Positions 9,100 through 18,364 of a stretch of DNA of 64,000 nt are shown in pieces. Where the stretch lies: the NCBI RefSeq assembly GCF_015354345.1, contig NZ_JADKYS010000001.1, positions 682,001 to 746,000 of the forward strand, read 5' to 3'. Each line of letters opens with the position of its first letter. Position 1 is the first letter of the stretch. Position numbers and translations under genes: made by a program. Below the pieces are notes generated by a model. That model had not been told where the DNA came from, did no database searches, and was given only the letters and a program-made list of their open reading frames with translations. Origin of the DNA: Methylophilus sp. 14 (GTDB lineage: Bacteria > Pseudomonadota > Gammaproteobacteria > Burkholderiales > Methylophilaceae).

Positions 9100-10395
9100 T
9101 TAACTTGCCACTAGCAATGTTTCCTGCTGGAACACCAATCGGCCCTGGGTGAGGGTAGTGGTGACCTTGCCTGTGACTGCATGATTCACAAAAGGCGTAT
9201 TCTTGCCCTGGCTCATTAGTGCACGGCCATCCACACGCCATTCCATTTCCGGATCATAAATCACCACATCTGCTGTTGCCCCTACTTGCAAATTGCCTGC
9301 ATGGACGCCGAGGATATTGGCCGGTGCTTGTGTGATTTTGGCCAATGCTTGCGCAGGCGAGAGTTTGGCTTGGGCGGCCCATTTTAAAGTCAATGGCAGC
9401 AACAATTCCAATGCAGAAGCACCTGGGTGCGATTCTGCAAAAGGCAAGGCTTTGGCATCGTCATCCACTGGTGTGTGGTCGGAGCAGATGGCATCCAGCG
9501 TGCCGTCCAGCAAGCCTGCGCGCAAGGCATCGCGGTCGCGTTGGGTGCGTACCGGCGGTGTCAGGTGCACCATGCTGTCAAAAAAGCCGATATCCATGTC
9601 GGTCAGGTGCAGATGCTGAATGCTCACATCTGCGGTCACTTGCATGCCGGACTGTTTGGCCTGGCGGATCAGCTCCACAGACTCTGCGGTAGAAACACGG
9701 GCGATATGCAAGTTGACGCCGGTGGCTTGCGCAATACGCAGCATGGTTTGCAAGGCGATGCTTTCTGCGGCAGAAGGAATGCCTTTCAGGCCTAATCTCG
9801 AAGCGACTTCACCATCATGCGCGACGCCATTCTTGGCCAGGTAAGGATCTTCGGCACGCATAAACAGGGTGTAACCAAACGAGGCGGCATACTCAAAGGC
9901 GCGCCATAGTACCTGGGTATCGACAATGGCGGTATCGGCCTGTGAAAAGCCGACACATCCGGCCGCGGTCAGTGCATACATTTCTGTGAGTAACTGGCCC
10001 TGCAACTGGCGTGTCACCGCGCCCAGCGGGTAGACATGCGCCAACGCCTGTGATTTGGCTCTGTGTTTGAGCATTTCAACCAGGCCAGGCTCATCCAGCA
10101 CCGGGTCGGTGTCTGGCGGGCAAGCCAAGCTGGTGACGCCACCGGCCATGGCAGCACGTAGTTCGCTCAGTAGTGTGGCTTTGTATTCACTGCCAGGTTC
10201 GCGCAAGCGGGCGCACAGGTCGACCAGGCCGGGTAATACCCATTTGCCGCTGGCGTCCAGCGTTTGCTCTGCCTTGAAGTCTGCGGGTGCCTCACCGATG
10301 GCGATAATCTTGCCAGCACTGATATAAAGGTCTTTGACCTGGTCCAGTTGCTGGCTAGCATCCATCAGGCGGCCTTGTTTAATGACGATATTCAT
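9100..10395 (-). CDS. pyrX: Dihydroorotase-like protein (PyrC', probably inactive)
   Basis: A 431-residue amidohydrolase of the dihydroorotase family. The metal-binding HxH motif that normally follows the first strand is lost: the site reads [15 protein letters not shown] instead of DxHxH. Later family motifs persist ([25 protein letters not shown]). In Pseudomonas an inactive PyrC' of this kind is a structural partner needed by PyrB. The gene overlaps the pyrB stop by 4 bases, which fits a PyrB-PyrC' complex here. A functional dihydroorotase should then lie elsewhere in the genome. Confidence 0.9.
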   Translation of the reverse strand: MNIVIKQGRLMDASQQLDQVKDLYISAGKIIAIGEAPADFKAEQTLDASGKWVLPGLVDLCARLREPGSEYKATLLSELRAAMAGGVTSLACPPDTDPVLDEPGLVEMLKHRAKSQALAHVYPLGAVTRQLQGQLLTEMYALTAAGCVGFSQADTAIVDTQVLWRAFEYAASFGYTLFMRAEDPYLAKNGVAHDGEVASRLGLKGIPSAAESIALQTMLRIAQATGVNLHIARVSTAESVELIRQAKQSGMQVTADVSIQHLHLTDMDIGFFDSMVHLTPPVRTQRDRDALRAGLLDGTLDAICSDHTPVDDDAKALPFAESHPGASALELLLPLTLKWAAQAKLSPAQALAKITQAPANILGVHAGNLQVGATADVVIYDPEMEWRVDGRALMSQGKNTPFVNHAVTGKVTTTLTQGRLVFQQETLLVAS

Positions 10396-11348
10396 GCGGC
10401 GTTGCCCCCTCCCAGAATGGCCATCACCGCCATGCGGACTGCGATACCATAAGTTACTTGCGGCAAGATCACCGACTGTTTGCCGTCTGCGACGGCTGAA
10501 TCAATTTCTACGCCACGGTTCATCGGCCCCGGGTGCATCACAATCGCATCCGGCCTGGCCAGCGCCAGCCGCTCTGGCGTCAGGCCAAAGGTTTGGAAAA
10601 ACTCTTGCGAACTTGGCAGCAAAGCGCCTGACATGCGCTCGTTTTGCAGGCGCAACATCATCACTACATCGACGTCTTTCAGGCCTTCTTCCATATTGTG
10701 GAACACCTGTACGCCGAGTTTTTCCACATCGGTAGGCAGCAGGGTGCGTGGCGCGATGACGCGTATCTCAGGCACGCCCAGGGTGGTCAAGGCGTGAATC
10801 TCGCTGCGGGCGACGCGTGAATGCAGCACATCGCCAACAATGGCGACGCGTAGGTTGTGCATTTCCGGTTTGTATTTGCGGATGGTAAAGACATCCAGCA
10901 AGCCTTGCGTCGGATGCGCATGACGGCCATCGCCCGCGTTAATGACACTGATATGCGGTGGCACATGTTGGGCAATAAAGTGCGCGGCGCCGCTTTGCTG
11001 GTGACGTACGACAAACATATCGGCGTGCATCGCAATCAGGTTGTTCACCGTGTCTAAAATCGTTTCGCCTTTGGACTGCGACGAGGTGCTGACATTGAGG
11101 TTGAGCACATCGGCCGACAGGCGCTTGGCGGCAATTTCAAAAGTGGTACGTGTGCGGGTACTGTTTTCAAAAAAGATATTGCACACGGTTTTACCACGCA
11201 GCAGCGGTACCTTTTTCACTTCACGTTCAGCCACACCGACAAAGTTTTCAGCGGTGTCCAGAATGTCCGTCAAAATGCGTTTAGGCAGGCCTTCGATACT
11301 GAGCAGGTGTTGCAATTGTCCTTGCGCGTTGAGTTGCGGGTTATGCAT
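10392..11348 (-). CDS. pyrB: Aspartate carbamoyltransferase catalytic chain
   Basis: A 318-residue ATCase that joins carbamoyl phosphate and aspartate, the first committed pyrimidine step. The carbamoyl-phosphate loop is [12 protein letters not shown], followed by the SSQSKGET loop. The HPTQGLLD motif and the [10 protein letters not shown] loop are present. It sits between pyrR (8-base overlap) and the inactive pyrC-like gene (4-base overlap). The window has no pyrI, as expected for a PyrB that uses PyrC' instead. Confidence 0.96.
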   Translation of the reverse strand: MHNPQLNAQGQLQHLLSIEGLPKRILTDILDTAENFVGVAEREVKKVPLLRGKTVCNIFFENSTRTRTTFEIAAKRLSADVLNLNVSTSSQSKGETILDTVNNLIAMHADMFVVRHQQSGAAHFIAQHVPPHISVINAGDGRHAHPTQGLLDVFTIRKYKPEMHNLRVAIVGDVLHSRVARSEIHALTTLGVPEIRVIAPRTLLPTDVEKLGVQVFHNMEEGLKDVDVVMMLRLQNERMSGALLPSSQEFFQTFGLTPERLALARPDAIVMHPGPMNRGVEIDSAVADGKQSVILPQVTYGIAVRMAVMAILGGGNAA

Positions 11349-11883
11349 GGTCGTCAGCTCCGCTCTTGGCAGGTGAGGCCGATTCAGAAATACTGAGGCT
11401 CAGGCGTCCCAGTGTATTCATGGCCAGGTCAAAAGATTGATGCGCCTGTAAAGGCAGGTCGGCACCGACCATGTCGGGTCGGATCGGTAATTGTGCGCCG
11501 CCACGGTTAATGAGGGCGGCCAGTTGTACCGAAGCCGGGCGGCCATAGTCAAACAGTTCATTCATGACCGCGCGCGTGGTGCGGCCGGTATAGAAAATAT
11601 CGTCGATCAGGATGATGTGCTTGCCGTTGACGTCGAATGGGATATAAGCAGGATGGGCTGAGGTTTTCAAGCCGCGTTGCGCATAATCGTCCCGGTACAT
11701 GGCTGCATCCAGCTTGCCGAACAAGATGTCATGCCCAAGCTCGGTTTGCAGGCGTTTGAGTAGCCGCTCCATGAGCCAGACACCGCCGGTATAAATCCCA
11801 ACCAGGGCAGTGTTCTCTTGTATGCGTGGCTTGATTTGAGCATATAAATGCTCCAGTAATTGTTCGGGGTCAGGTAGTGTCAT
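11341..11883 (-). CDS. pyrR: PyrR regulator / uracil phosphoribosyltransferase
   Basis: A PyrR-family protein of about 180 residues with the PRPP-binding signature [18 protein letters not shown]. In many bacteria it binds pyr mRNA and has some uracil phosphoribosyltransferase activity. It heads the pyr genes here. The start is uncertain: ATG 11883 gives [13 protein letters not shown], which fits the family N-terminus, while ATG 11910 would overlap the ruvX stop. Neither has a clear ribosome site. I saw no obvious attenuator upstream because ruvX abuts it. Confidence 0.9.
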   Translation of the reverse strand: MTLPDPEQLLEHLYAQIKPRIQENTALVGIYTGGVWLMERLLKRLQTELGHDILFGKLDAAMYRDDYAQRGLKTSAHPAYIPFDVNGKHIILIDDIFYTGRTTRAVMNELFDYGRPASVQLAALINRGGAQLPIRPDMVGADLPLQAHQSFDLAMNTLGRLSLSISESASPAKSGADDHA

Positions 11884-11896
11884 GAGGGGCGGTGTG

Positions 11897-12400
11897 CTAT
11901 GCACGTCCATGATAAGCATCAAAATAGGATTGTAATATAGTTTGTGCGGCAACCTGGTCCAGCATTGGTTTTTGTGCGCGGCCTTTTACGCCAGCCTCAC
12001 GCAAGGACTGCGCCGCTTCGGCTGAAGACAGTCGCTCATCCACCATCACCACCGGCAGATTAAAGCGGCCTTCGAGGCGCTGGGCAAATTTTTGCGCCAG
12101 CGCGGTCATGGCATGGGCTTCGCCCTCTAGTGACATGGGCAAGCCGACGACCAGCAGTGCGGGTTGCCACTCTTGCAACAATTGGTCAATTTGCGCAAAT
12201 TTGGCGGCATTTTCTTCTGCTTCTATGGTGAGCAGCGGGTGTGCCAGTTTGAGCAAGGTGTCACCAATGGCCACGCCTATGCGCTTTTCACCGAAATCAA
12301 AAGCCAGCACAGAGCCGCTGACATTCGGATAACGGCGTTGGGTAATCGGTAAATGGCTTTGGTTGAGAGGCTGTTTGCCGTGCTTGACCGCATCAGGCAT
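11897..12400 (-). CDS. ruvX: Holliday junction resolvase-like nuclease RuvX/YqgF
   Basis: A YqgF-family protein of about 167 residues with an RNase H-like fold. It is implicated in 16S rRNA 5'-end processing or Holliday-junction resolution. The motifs LAFDFGEKRIGVAIGD, LLVVGLPMSLEGE and VVMVDERLSSAEA carry the active-site acidic residues. The ATG at 12400 overlaps the yqgE stop by 8 bases. The order yqgE-ruvX-pyrR-pyrB is widely conserved. Confidence 0.92.
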   Translation of the reverse strand: MPDAVKHGKQPLNQSHLPITQRRYPNVSGSVLAFDFGEKRIGVAIGDTLLKLAHPLLTIEAEENAAKFAQIDQLLQEWQPALLVVGLPMSLEGEAHAMTALAQKFAQRLEGRFNLPVVMVDERLSSAEAAQSLREAGVKGRAQKPMLDQVAAQTILQSYFDAYHGRA

Positions 12401-12998
12401 GACCAGCAACCTCAGACAGGGTGGCAAAGTCTACACCCAGTTGCTGCATGGCCCACGATAATTTGTCATCATTGGGCAATTTGAAAATCAGTTTATGCAG
12501 TTGCTGGTTGTCTTCCAGCGGCAAGGTCAGCCAGGCATTGGCCTGGATTTCTTCCTCCAGTTGGCCCGCGGACCAGCCGGTATAACCGAGTGCGATAAAC
12601 ATGTCTTGCGGGGCTTCATCGCGCGCAGCGGCTTCCAGAATATCTTTGGAGGAAGTCATGGCCAGTCCTTCAGACAACTCCATGGTGGTGTTGAATTCAG
12701 TCGCTGGCGTGTGCAGCACAAAGCCGCGCTCTACTTGTACCGGTCCGCCAAAATGCACTTGCCGCTCTTGCTGGTAGTTGGCATGGCATTCCATATCCAG
12801 TTGCTCAAACAGGTCACCCACATTCAATTGCAAAGGGTGGTTGAGTATCATGCCCATGGCGCCATCGTGGTCGTGGTTGCAGACCAGGATCACACTTTTG
12901 CTGAAATAGGGGTCCTCCATCGCCGGCATGGCGATTAAAATCTGGCCAGTGAGGTTCAGGCGCATGTCATTGCTGTCTAAAGATAACTGTTCACTCAT
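12393..12998 (-). CDS. yqgE: YqgE/AlgH family protein
   Basis: A 201-residue UPF0301 protein. Hallmarks are LTGQILIAMPAMEDPYFSKSV near the N-terminus, GAMGMILNHPL, VHFGGPV and GYTGWSAGQLEEE. The biochemical role is unknown. The gene is nearly always next to ruvX, as here. Its start overlaps the stop of the ribB-like gene, so it is probably part of the same leftward transcript. Confidence 0.93.
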   Translation of the reverse strand: MSEQLSLDSNDMRLNLTGQILIAMPAMEDPYFSKSVILVCNHDHDGAMGMILNHPLQLNVGDLFEQLDMECHANYQQERQVHFGGPVQVERGFVLHTPATEFNTTMELSEGLAMTSSKDILEAAARDEAPQDMFIALGYTGWSAGQLEEEIQANAWLTLPLEDNQQLHKLIFKLPNDDKLSWAMQQLGVDFATLSEVAGHA

Positions 12999-14104
12999 AC
13001 CGGCTTGGTTTCTTCTGCGCTCAAATAACCAGTAATTTCCAGGCCAAAGCCATCCATGCTTGGCATTTTGCGTGGGGCGGCCATCAGGCGCATTTTCTTC
13101 ACGCCGAGGTCGAGCAGTATTTGTGAGCCGGTGCCGTAATTGCGTAACTCCTGGTTCAACACCAGTTTCTGGTCGGCACGCAAAATGCGGTCTGTCAGCC
13201 CCAGCCCATCTTCATCGTGGTTGATCAGCACAATCACGCCACATGGCGCGGTGCTAATAATGCGCATGGCGTGCAGCAGGTTCCAGCTATGTGCCTGGTG
13301 GCTGCTATCCAGCAGGTCTATCATAGACAAGGGCTCGTGCACGCGTACCAGTGTTTCTTCGCTAGCGTGCGGATCCCCTTTGACCAGGGCTAAATGTGTT
13401 TCTTGCGCAATATTGTCGCGGTAGGCGATCAGGCGCATCGGGCCAAAAACGGTTTCTATCGTGCGCTCGGCGCTGCGCTCAATCAGCGTCTCGTGTGAGG
13501 CTCGGTAATGGATGAGGTCGGCAATGGTGCCGATTTTAATATCATGCTCCGCCGCTACCTGCATCAGGTCCGGCAAGCGTGCCATTTCACCGTCATCCTT
13601 GAGGATTTCGCAAATGACGCTGGCAGGTTCACATCCGGCCAGTTGCGCCAGGTCGCAGCCTGCTTCGGTGTGTCCTGCACGCACCAGCACGCCACCATTC
13701 ATGGCAGACAGTGGGAAAATATGACCAGGGCTGACCAAACTGCGGGCATTGGCCTGCTTGGCGATCGCCGCGCGTATGGTCGTGGCGCGATCTGCGGCAG
13801 AAATGCCGGTGGTAACGCCTTCGGCAGCTTCAATCGAAACCGTGAAATTGGTGCCGAGGCGGGTGCCGTTTTTTTGCACCATGGGTGGCAAATCTAATTG
13901 GCGGCAGCGTTGCTCGGTCAGGGTCAGGCAGATCAGGCCACGGCCAAACTTGGCCATAAAATTGATATGTTCCGCGGTGACAAACTCAGCGGCAATGACA
14001 AAGTCACCTTCGTTTTCACGGTGTTCATCATCCACCAGGATGACCATTTTTCCGGCACGGATATCGGCAATAATGGCTTCAATAGGGCTAATTTGCGCCG
14101 ACAT
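12995..14104 (-). CDS. ribB: 3,4-dihydroxy-2-butanone-4-phosphate synthase with degenerate RibA domain
   Basis: A 369-residue RibBA-type protein. The N-terminal RibB domain (about 1-205) makes the four-carbon unit of riboflavin and is intact: DDEHRENEGDFV, AGHTEAGCDLA, ICEILKDDG. The C-terminal domain has the GTP cyclohydrolase II fold but lacks its zinc cysteines. Where a Cys-x10-Cys-x-Cys cluster is expected after VRVH, the sequence is EPLSMIDLLDSSHQAHSW. So I expect RibB activity only, as in the RibBX proteins of other proteobacteria. It touches ribE upstream. Confidence 0.9.
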   Translation of the reverse strand: MSAQISPIEAIIADIRAGKMVILVDDEHRENEGDFVIAAEFVTAEHINFMAKFGRGLICLTLTEQRCRQLDLPPMVQKNGTRLGTNFTVSIEAAEGVTTGISAADRATTIRAAIAKQANARSLVSPGHIFPLSAMNGGVLVRAGHTEAGCDLAQLAGCEPASVICEILKDDGEMARLPDLMQVAAEHDIKIGTIADLIHYRASHETLIERSAERTIETVFGPMRLIAYRDNIAQETHLALVKGDPHASEETLVRVHEPLSMIDLLDSSHQAHSWNLLHAMRIISTAPCGVIVLINHDEDGLGLTDRILRADQKLVLNQELRNYGTGSQILLDLGVKKMRLMAAPRKMPSMDGFGLEITGYLSAEETKPV

Positions 14105-14697
14105 TATTCTTGCTCCCAGGCTTGCATGCGCTCGACATAGCGTGCAATTAAATCAATTTCAAGGTTCACTGGGTCTCCAGCCTTGGCGTATTGCATCATG
14201 GTGTGCTGCATGGTGTGCGGGATCAGGTTAATACTGACTTCGTCCTGGCTGATCTCGTTCACGGTCAGGCTGATGCCGTTCACACACAAGGAGCCTTTTT
14301 TAGCGACGTATTTGCTGATGGCGTGCGGCGTGCGGATCTTGAGTAGCCAGCATTCGCCGACTTCTTGCAGGATGGTGATGGTGCCGATGCCATCGACATG
14401 GCCGGTGACCAGATGGCCGCCCAGGCGGTCAGCCAGGCGCAAGGCCTTTTCCAGATTGACCGGGCCTGGTTGCCCCAGCCCAGTGGTCACATCCAGCGTG
14501 ACTTTAGAGACCATGACTTGGAAGCTATGCGCATCGAATTCAGTGACGGTCAGGCAGACGCCATTGACCGCAATGCTATCGCCCAGTTGCACATCTTGCA
14601 TTCCCAGTTCCGCGGCTTCAATGCGGAGTGCGCAATCTTCACCATGTGGAACCACTTCGGCTATCCGGCCGACGGTTTGAATAATCCCAGTAAACAT
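14104..14697 (-). CDS. ribE: Riboflavin synthase
   Basis: A 197-residue riboflavin synthase alpha-type protein that dismutates two 6,7-dimethyl-8-ribityllumazines. It has two lumazine-binding repeats, beginning MFTGIIQTVGRI and GHLVTGHVDGIG. It also has AVNGVCLTV and VNGISLTV in equivalent positions. It is first in a long leftward run (ribE-ribB-yqgE-ruvX-pyrR-pyrB-pyrC'). The intergenic region upstream (14698-14777) shows no FMN riboswitch. Confidence 0.95.
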   Translation of the reverse strand: MFTGIIQTVGRIAEVVPHGEDCALRIEAAELGMQDVQLGDSIAVNGVCLTVTEFDAHSFQVMVSKVTLDVTTGLGQPGPVNLEKALRLADRLGGHLVTGHVDGIGTITILQEVGECWLLKIRTPHAISKYVAKKGSLCVNGISLTVNEISQDEVSINLIPHTMQHTMMQYAKAGDPVNLEIDLIARYVERMQAWEQE

Positions 14698-14777
14698 GGT
14701 GTGATTTTATCAGTGCTGCATGCTAAAGTAATCACATTCCATCAACATTTTTCAATCGTATTGGTCTGGAGATTTTT

Positions 14778-15623
14778 GTGCGCCTGGATGATTTGGAAGA
14801 AAGCCAGCATGTTGAAGACAGCCGCGGCCGCGGAATGGTCGGTGGCCGCAGTATAGGCATAGGCACCATAGCGATTGCGCTGGTGGCGATGTATTTTGGG
14901 GTAGACCCCAATGTGGTGCTGAATATTGCACAGCAAGTGCAACCGGCGGCCGAGTCACAGGCGGTGCCTGCGGATAGCAACGACCCTAAAGTGAAGTTTG
15001 TGTCTCGCGTGCTGTGGAGCACCGAGCAAGTGTGGCAAAGCCTGTTTTCAGCGGCAGGCCAGCAATATACGGCGCCACATCTGGAGATTTTTAGCGGTGC
15101 GACGCAAACCACCTGTGGGCAAGGGCAAGCAGCCATGGGCCCGTTTTATTGCCCGGCAGACCAGAAGGTGTATATCGATTTAAGTTTTTACCAGGAGCTG
15201 CAAGAGCGGTTTAAAGCGCCCGGGGATTTTGCCCAGGCCTATGTGATTGCACATGAGGTTGGCCACCATGTGCAGAACTTGCTGGGCACCTCGGCAAAAG
15301 TGCAGCAAGCCAGGCAGCAGGCGCGCTCAGAGGCTGCGTCTAACGCTTACTCAGTGCGGCTGGAGTTGCAGGCCGATTGTTATGCCGGTGTCTGGGCACA
15401 TCATGCGGATCAGCAATTCCGCATTCTGGAAACGGGCGATATTGAAGAGGCGTTGCGCGCCGCCACCGCAATTGGTGATGATGCCCTGCAAAAGCAGGCG
15501 CAAGGCTATGTGGTGCCGGACAGCTTTACCCATGGTAGTTCTGAGCAACGTGTTCATTGGTTTAAGCAAGGCTTGCAGTCTGGCCAGGTGAATGATTGCA
15601 ATACATTTAAAGATGCAGTTTAA
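14778..15623 (+). CDS. ypfJ: Neutral zinc metallopeptidase (YpfJ family)
   Basis: A 281-residue predicted membrane-anchored zinc peptidase. The N-terminus MRLDDLEESQHVEDSRG with GRSIGIGTIAIALVAMYF (one membrane helix near residues 25-45) is a YpfJ trademark. The HExxH motif reads IAHEVGHHVQ near residue 160, and ELQADCYAGVWAH supplies the third ligand region. The start is GTG at 14778 behind GGAGATTTTT. The cellular substrate is unknown. It diverges from ribE. Confidence 0.92.
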   Translation: MRLDDLEESQHVEDSRGRGMVGGRSIGIGTIAIALVAMYFGVDPNVVLNIAQQVQPAAESQAVPADSNDPKVKFVSRVLWSTEQVWQSLFSAAGQQYTAPHLEIFSGATQTTCGQGQAAMGPFYCPADQKVYIDLSFYQELQERFKAPGDFAQAYVIAHEVGHHVQNLLGTSAKVQQARQQARSEAASNAYSVRLELQADCYAGVWAHHADQQFRILETGDIEEALRAATAIGDDALQKQAQGYVVPDSFTHGSSEQRVHWFKQGLQSGQVNDCNTFKDAV

Positions 15624-15639
15624 GCGGTAGAAGTGAGTG

Positions 15640-16245
15640 ATGGCAGAAGAAACAGGATTCAAACAGGATCAACAGTTAATTGACACCCATTTGATTGAAA
15701 CCACGGTCTCCAGCGAGATCATGGCGCAAGGCAAAATGCTGACCGTGCGTTATGACGAGGCACGTTTGCCCAATGGTGTGATTAGTGGTCGTGAGTATGT
15801 GATACACCCCGGCGCTGTGGTGGTGGTCGCGCTGACGCCAGCAGGCGAGGTGGTGCTGGAACGCCAGTTCCGCTATCCGCTCAAGCAAGTGTTTATTGAA
15901 TTGCCTGCAGGCAAAATTGACCCCGGCGAGCCCGTGCTAACCACCGGCCAGCGCGAGTTGCTGGAAGAAACCGGTTACACGGCGCAAAGCTGGGTTAAAT
16001 TGGGCGTGCAACATCCTTGTATCGGCTATTCCAACGAAGTCATTCATATCTACCTGGCAACGGGATTGTCACTTGGTGAGCATGCGCGCGATATCGACGA
16101 AGCCATGGATGTATTTACCTGGCCATTTGAGCAGGTGATGCAGGCCATTGAGGCGGGCGACATTACGGATAGCAAAACCCTCTCTGCCATGTTGCTGGCT
16201 GAGCGCTATTTGCGTCGACATCCGCAAATAGAGAGCGTGGTTTAA
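15640..16245 (+). CDS. nudF: ADP-ribose pyrophosphatase (Nudix)
   Basis: A 201-residue Nudix hydrolase of the NudF/ADPRase group that splits ADP-ribose into AMP and ribose-5-phosphate. The Nudix box reads GKIDPGEPVLTTGQ then RELLEETG near residue 100. Upstream FRYPLKQVFIELPAG is typical of ADP-ribose pyrophosphatases. I start at the ATG (15640) preceded by a GTG. It lies 16 bases after ypfJ and 2 bases before the next gene. Confidence 0.92.
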   Translation: MAEETGFKQDQQLIDTHLIETTVSSEIMAQGKMLTVRYDEARLPNGVISGREYVIHPGAVVVVALTPAGEVVLERQFRYPLKQVFIELPAGKIDPGEPVLTTGQRELLEETGYTAQSWVKLGVQHPCIGYSNEVIHIYLATGLSLGEHARDIDEAMDVFTWPFEQVMQAIEAGDITDSKTLSAMLLAERYLRRHPQIESVV

Positions 16246-16247
16246 GT

Positions 16248-17087
16248 ATGCGGATATTGCAGATTGGCTGTGGTGGATTGGGCACCCTCATTGCGCAGGC
16301 AACGCTGGCACAAGGGCATGATTTAACGATCGTCAGGCGTTCCCGCAAGCCTGTGCCACCTCGGGCAGAGGTACTGACTCTGGATGTGGTGAGAGGCGTC
16401 GGCGTGTCTGCCCTGACCGCGGTACCAGCGGATATTCTGCTGTATTGCCTGGCGCCTGTAGAAGGCCAGAGTTACCAGCAAACCTATGTCGAAGGATTGC
16501 GCCATGTGCTGGCCAATGTTTCCACGGATAGCTTGAAACACGTGTTCTTTATTTCCAGTACGGGGATTTATGGCGAACATCATGGCGAGTGGATTGATGA
16601 CGATACGCCCGCCATCCCCGCGGATGCCGAAGGGCAGGTGATGCTGGATGCCGAGCGTTTGCTGGATGGATTAGCCTGCGGACATACTGCGCTGCGGGTA
16701 TCCGGCATTTATGGACCGCAGCGACTGTATTTGTTGCGCCTGTTGCAAAACAGCGCGCGCTGGCCGACGCAGGTGCATTGGACGAACCGTATGCATGAGC
16801 TGGATGTGGCGTCGGCGGTGGTGCATTTGTATCAGCAGGTGATGGATGGTGTTGCCTTGCCGCAGCATTGTATTTTGACCGACGGCGTCCCCGCCATGCA
16901 ACATGAGGTGTTGCAGTGGTTGGCCGTGCAGCAGCAAGTGCCAGCACCGGCCACGCCACCGTTGCAGCCGCAATCTGGCAAGCGCATTCGTAGCCATTTC
17001 TTACAACACACCGGATTCAAGCCGCAATTTGCCGATTATCAGGCGGGCTATGCGTCCATTTTATCTAGCCTTAATGATCTAGCCTGA
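16248..17087 (+). CDS. NAD(P)-binding epimerase-like protein (YeeZ-type)
   Basis: A 279-residue Rossmann-fold protein with N-terminal MRILQIGCGGLGTLIAQ and the extended-SDR features HVFFISSTGIYGEH and LRVSGIYGP. It resembles the YeeZ group of sugar-nucleotide-epimerase-like proteins. The usual catalytic YxxxK is not obvious, so the reaction cannot be named. It starts 2 bases after nudF and ends 10 bases before the lytic transglycosylase, in a rightward operon. Confidence 0.8.
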   Translation: MRILQIGCGGLGTLIAQATLAQGHDLTIVRRSRKPVPPRAEVLTLDVVRGVGVSALTAVPADILLYCLAPVEGQSYQQTYVEGLRHVLANVSTDSLKHVFFISSTGIYGEHHGEWIDDDTPAIPADAEGQVMLDAERLLDGLACGHTALRVSGIYGPQRLYLLRLLQNSARWPTQVHWTNRMHELDVASAVVHLYQQVMDGVALPQHCILTDGVPAMQHEVLQWLAVQQQVPAPATPPLQPQSGKRIRSHFLQHTGFKPQFADYQAGYASILSSLNDLA

Positions 17088-17097
17088 AGTAGCGCCT

Positions 17098-18327
17098 ATG
17101 AATAACGACAAAAGAACAGGGAAGTGGCAAGCAGTATGGCGTGGGTTGCTGGTGGCGGGGCTCGCGGTTTCTGGCCATTTGAGCAGTGCCGAGGATGCCG
17201 ATGGCTTTCAGCTATGGGTTGCCACCATGCGTCAGGAGGCACTGGCGTTGCATGTAGCGCCAGCGGCAGTGGATGCGACGCTCAATCAGGTGACTTTTTT
17301 GCCGCGTCTGATTGAGCTGGACCGCAAGCAGCCGGAATTTGTCACCAGTTTTTCTGCCTATGTAAACCGCCGCATCAACCCGCGTGTGGTGACTAAGGGC
17401 AAGCAGATGGCGCAGGATTACCAGGGTGTACTCTATGTAGTCGAAGAGTTGTATCAAGTGCCGCGCGAGGTGCTGGTCGCCTTTTGGGGGCTGGAAACCA
17501 ATTTTGGCGGCTTTATGGGCGATATTCCATTAGCCTCTGCATTGGCCACACTCTCTTACGAAGGGCGTCGCGCTGAGTTTTTTAAACGTGAATTGTTGAA
17601 TCTGATGCGCGTGGTCGAGCGCGAGCAGCGCTATGACAGCCCGGTGGTTGGCTCATGGGCGGGCGCGACCGGGCATATGCAGTTTATGCCATCGACCTTG
17701 CTCAAGTATGGTGTAGATGCCGACGCCGATGGCAAAATCGATATCTGGAATTCTTACCCGGATGTGTTTAGTTCGGCCGCCAATTACCTGTCACAAGCAG
17801 GATGGCAGCCAGGCAAGCCTATCAGTGTCCAGGTGGCGTTGCCAGCCGGGTTTGATTACAGCCAGGCGCAATGGCAATTGAACAAGCCAGTCAGTGAATG
17901 GGTGAAAGCGGGTGTTGCGGGTGTACCTGACAGCGCACTTAATTTGCCACAAGCCGCGATTTTGCTACCTCAAGGCTATGATGGTCCGGCATATATGGTG
18001 TTCCCGAATTTTGACGTCATCATGCAGTGGAACCGCTCCATTAATTATGCGCTGAGCGTTAGTTTGCTTAGCCAGCAGTTGCGCCAGGAGACCTATACGC
18101 TGATGATGCCGCCGGAACCGCCTGCGCTCAGCTACCAGCAGATGTGGTCTTTGCAGGAGGCACTGAATGCCAAAGGCTTTGATTCTGGGGCGCCAGACGG
18201 CTTCCCGGGCGCGAAAACACAAGCGGCCATCCGGCGCTATCAGGCCAGCAAAGGCTTGCCGCAAGATGGCTACGCAGGCGCGGATATTTTTAGCCGTTTG
18301 ACTGCGCAGGTGCAGTCGGCACAGTAA
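17098..18327 (+). CDS. Lytic murein transglycosylase with PG-binding domain
   Basis: A 409-residue MltB-family lytic transglycosylase that cleaves glycan strands to 1,6-anhydro-muropeptides. A signal peptide (about 1-30) is followed by the SLT_2 catalytic domain. FWGLETNFGGF holds the catalytic Glu, then SWAGATGHMQFMPST and DADGKIDIWNSYPDVFSSAANYL. The C-terminal 60 residues are a PG_binding_1 domain (LQEALNAKGFDSGAPDG, RYQASKGLPQDGYAG). There is no lipobox, so it is probably soluble and periplasmic. Confidence 0.93.
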   Translation: MNNDKRTGKWQAVWRGLLVAGLAVSGHLSSAEDADGFQLWVATMRQEALALHVAPAAVDATLNQVTFLPRLIELDRKQPEFVTSFSAYVNRRINPRVVTKGKQMAQDYQGVLYVVEELYQVPREVLVAFWGLETNFGGFMGDIPLASALATLSYEGRRAEFFKRELLNLMRVVEREQRYDSPVVGSWAGATGHMQFMPSTLLKYGVDADADGKIDIWNSYPDVFSSAANYLSQAGWQPGKPISVQVALPAGFDYSQAQWQLNKPVSEWVKAGVAGVPDSALNLPQAAILLPQGYDGPAYMVFPNFDVIMQWNRSINYALSVSLLSQQLRQETYTLMMPPEPPALSYQQMWSLQEALNAKGFDSGAPDGFPGAKTQAAIRRYQASKGLPQDGYAGADIFSRLTAQVQSAQ

Positions 18328-18364
18328 CTTAACAAAATCACTTAGCAACTAAAGGTTTTAACCG

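Noticed and set aside
9427-9795. Rightward reading frame inside the dihydroorotase-like gene
   Set aside because: It is the antisense of a conserved gene, with a composition typical of shadow frames.
14698-14777. FMN riboswitch upstream of ribE
   Set aside because: The 80-base gap is too short and lacks the conserved RFN-element segments.
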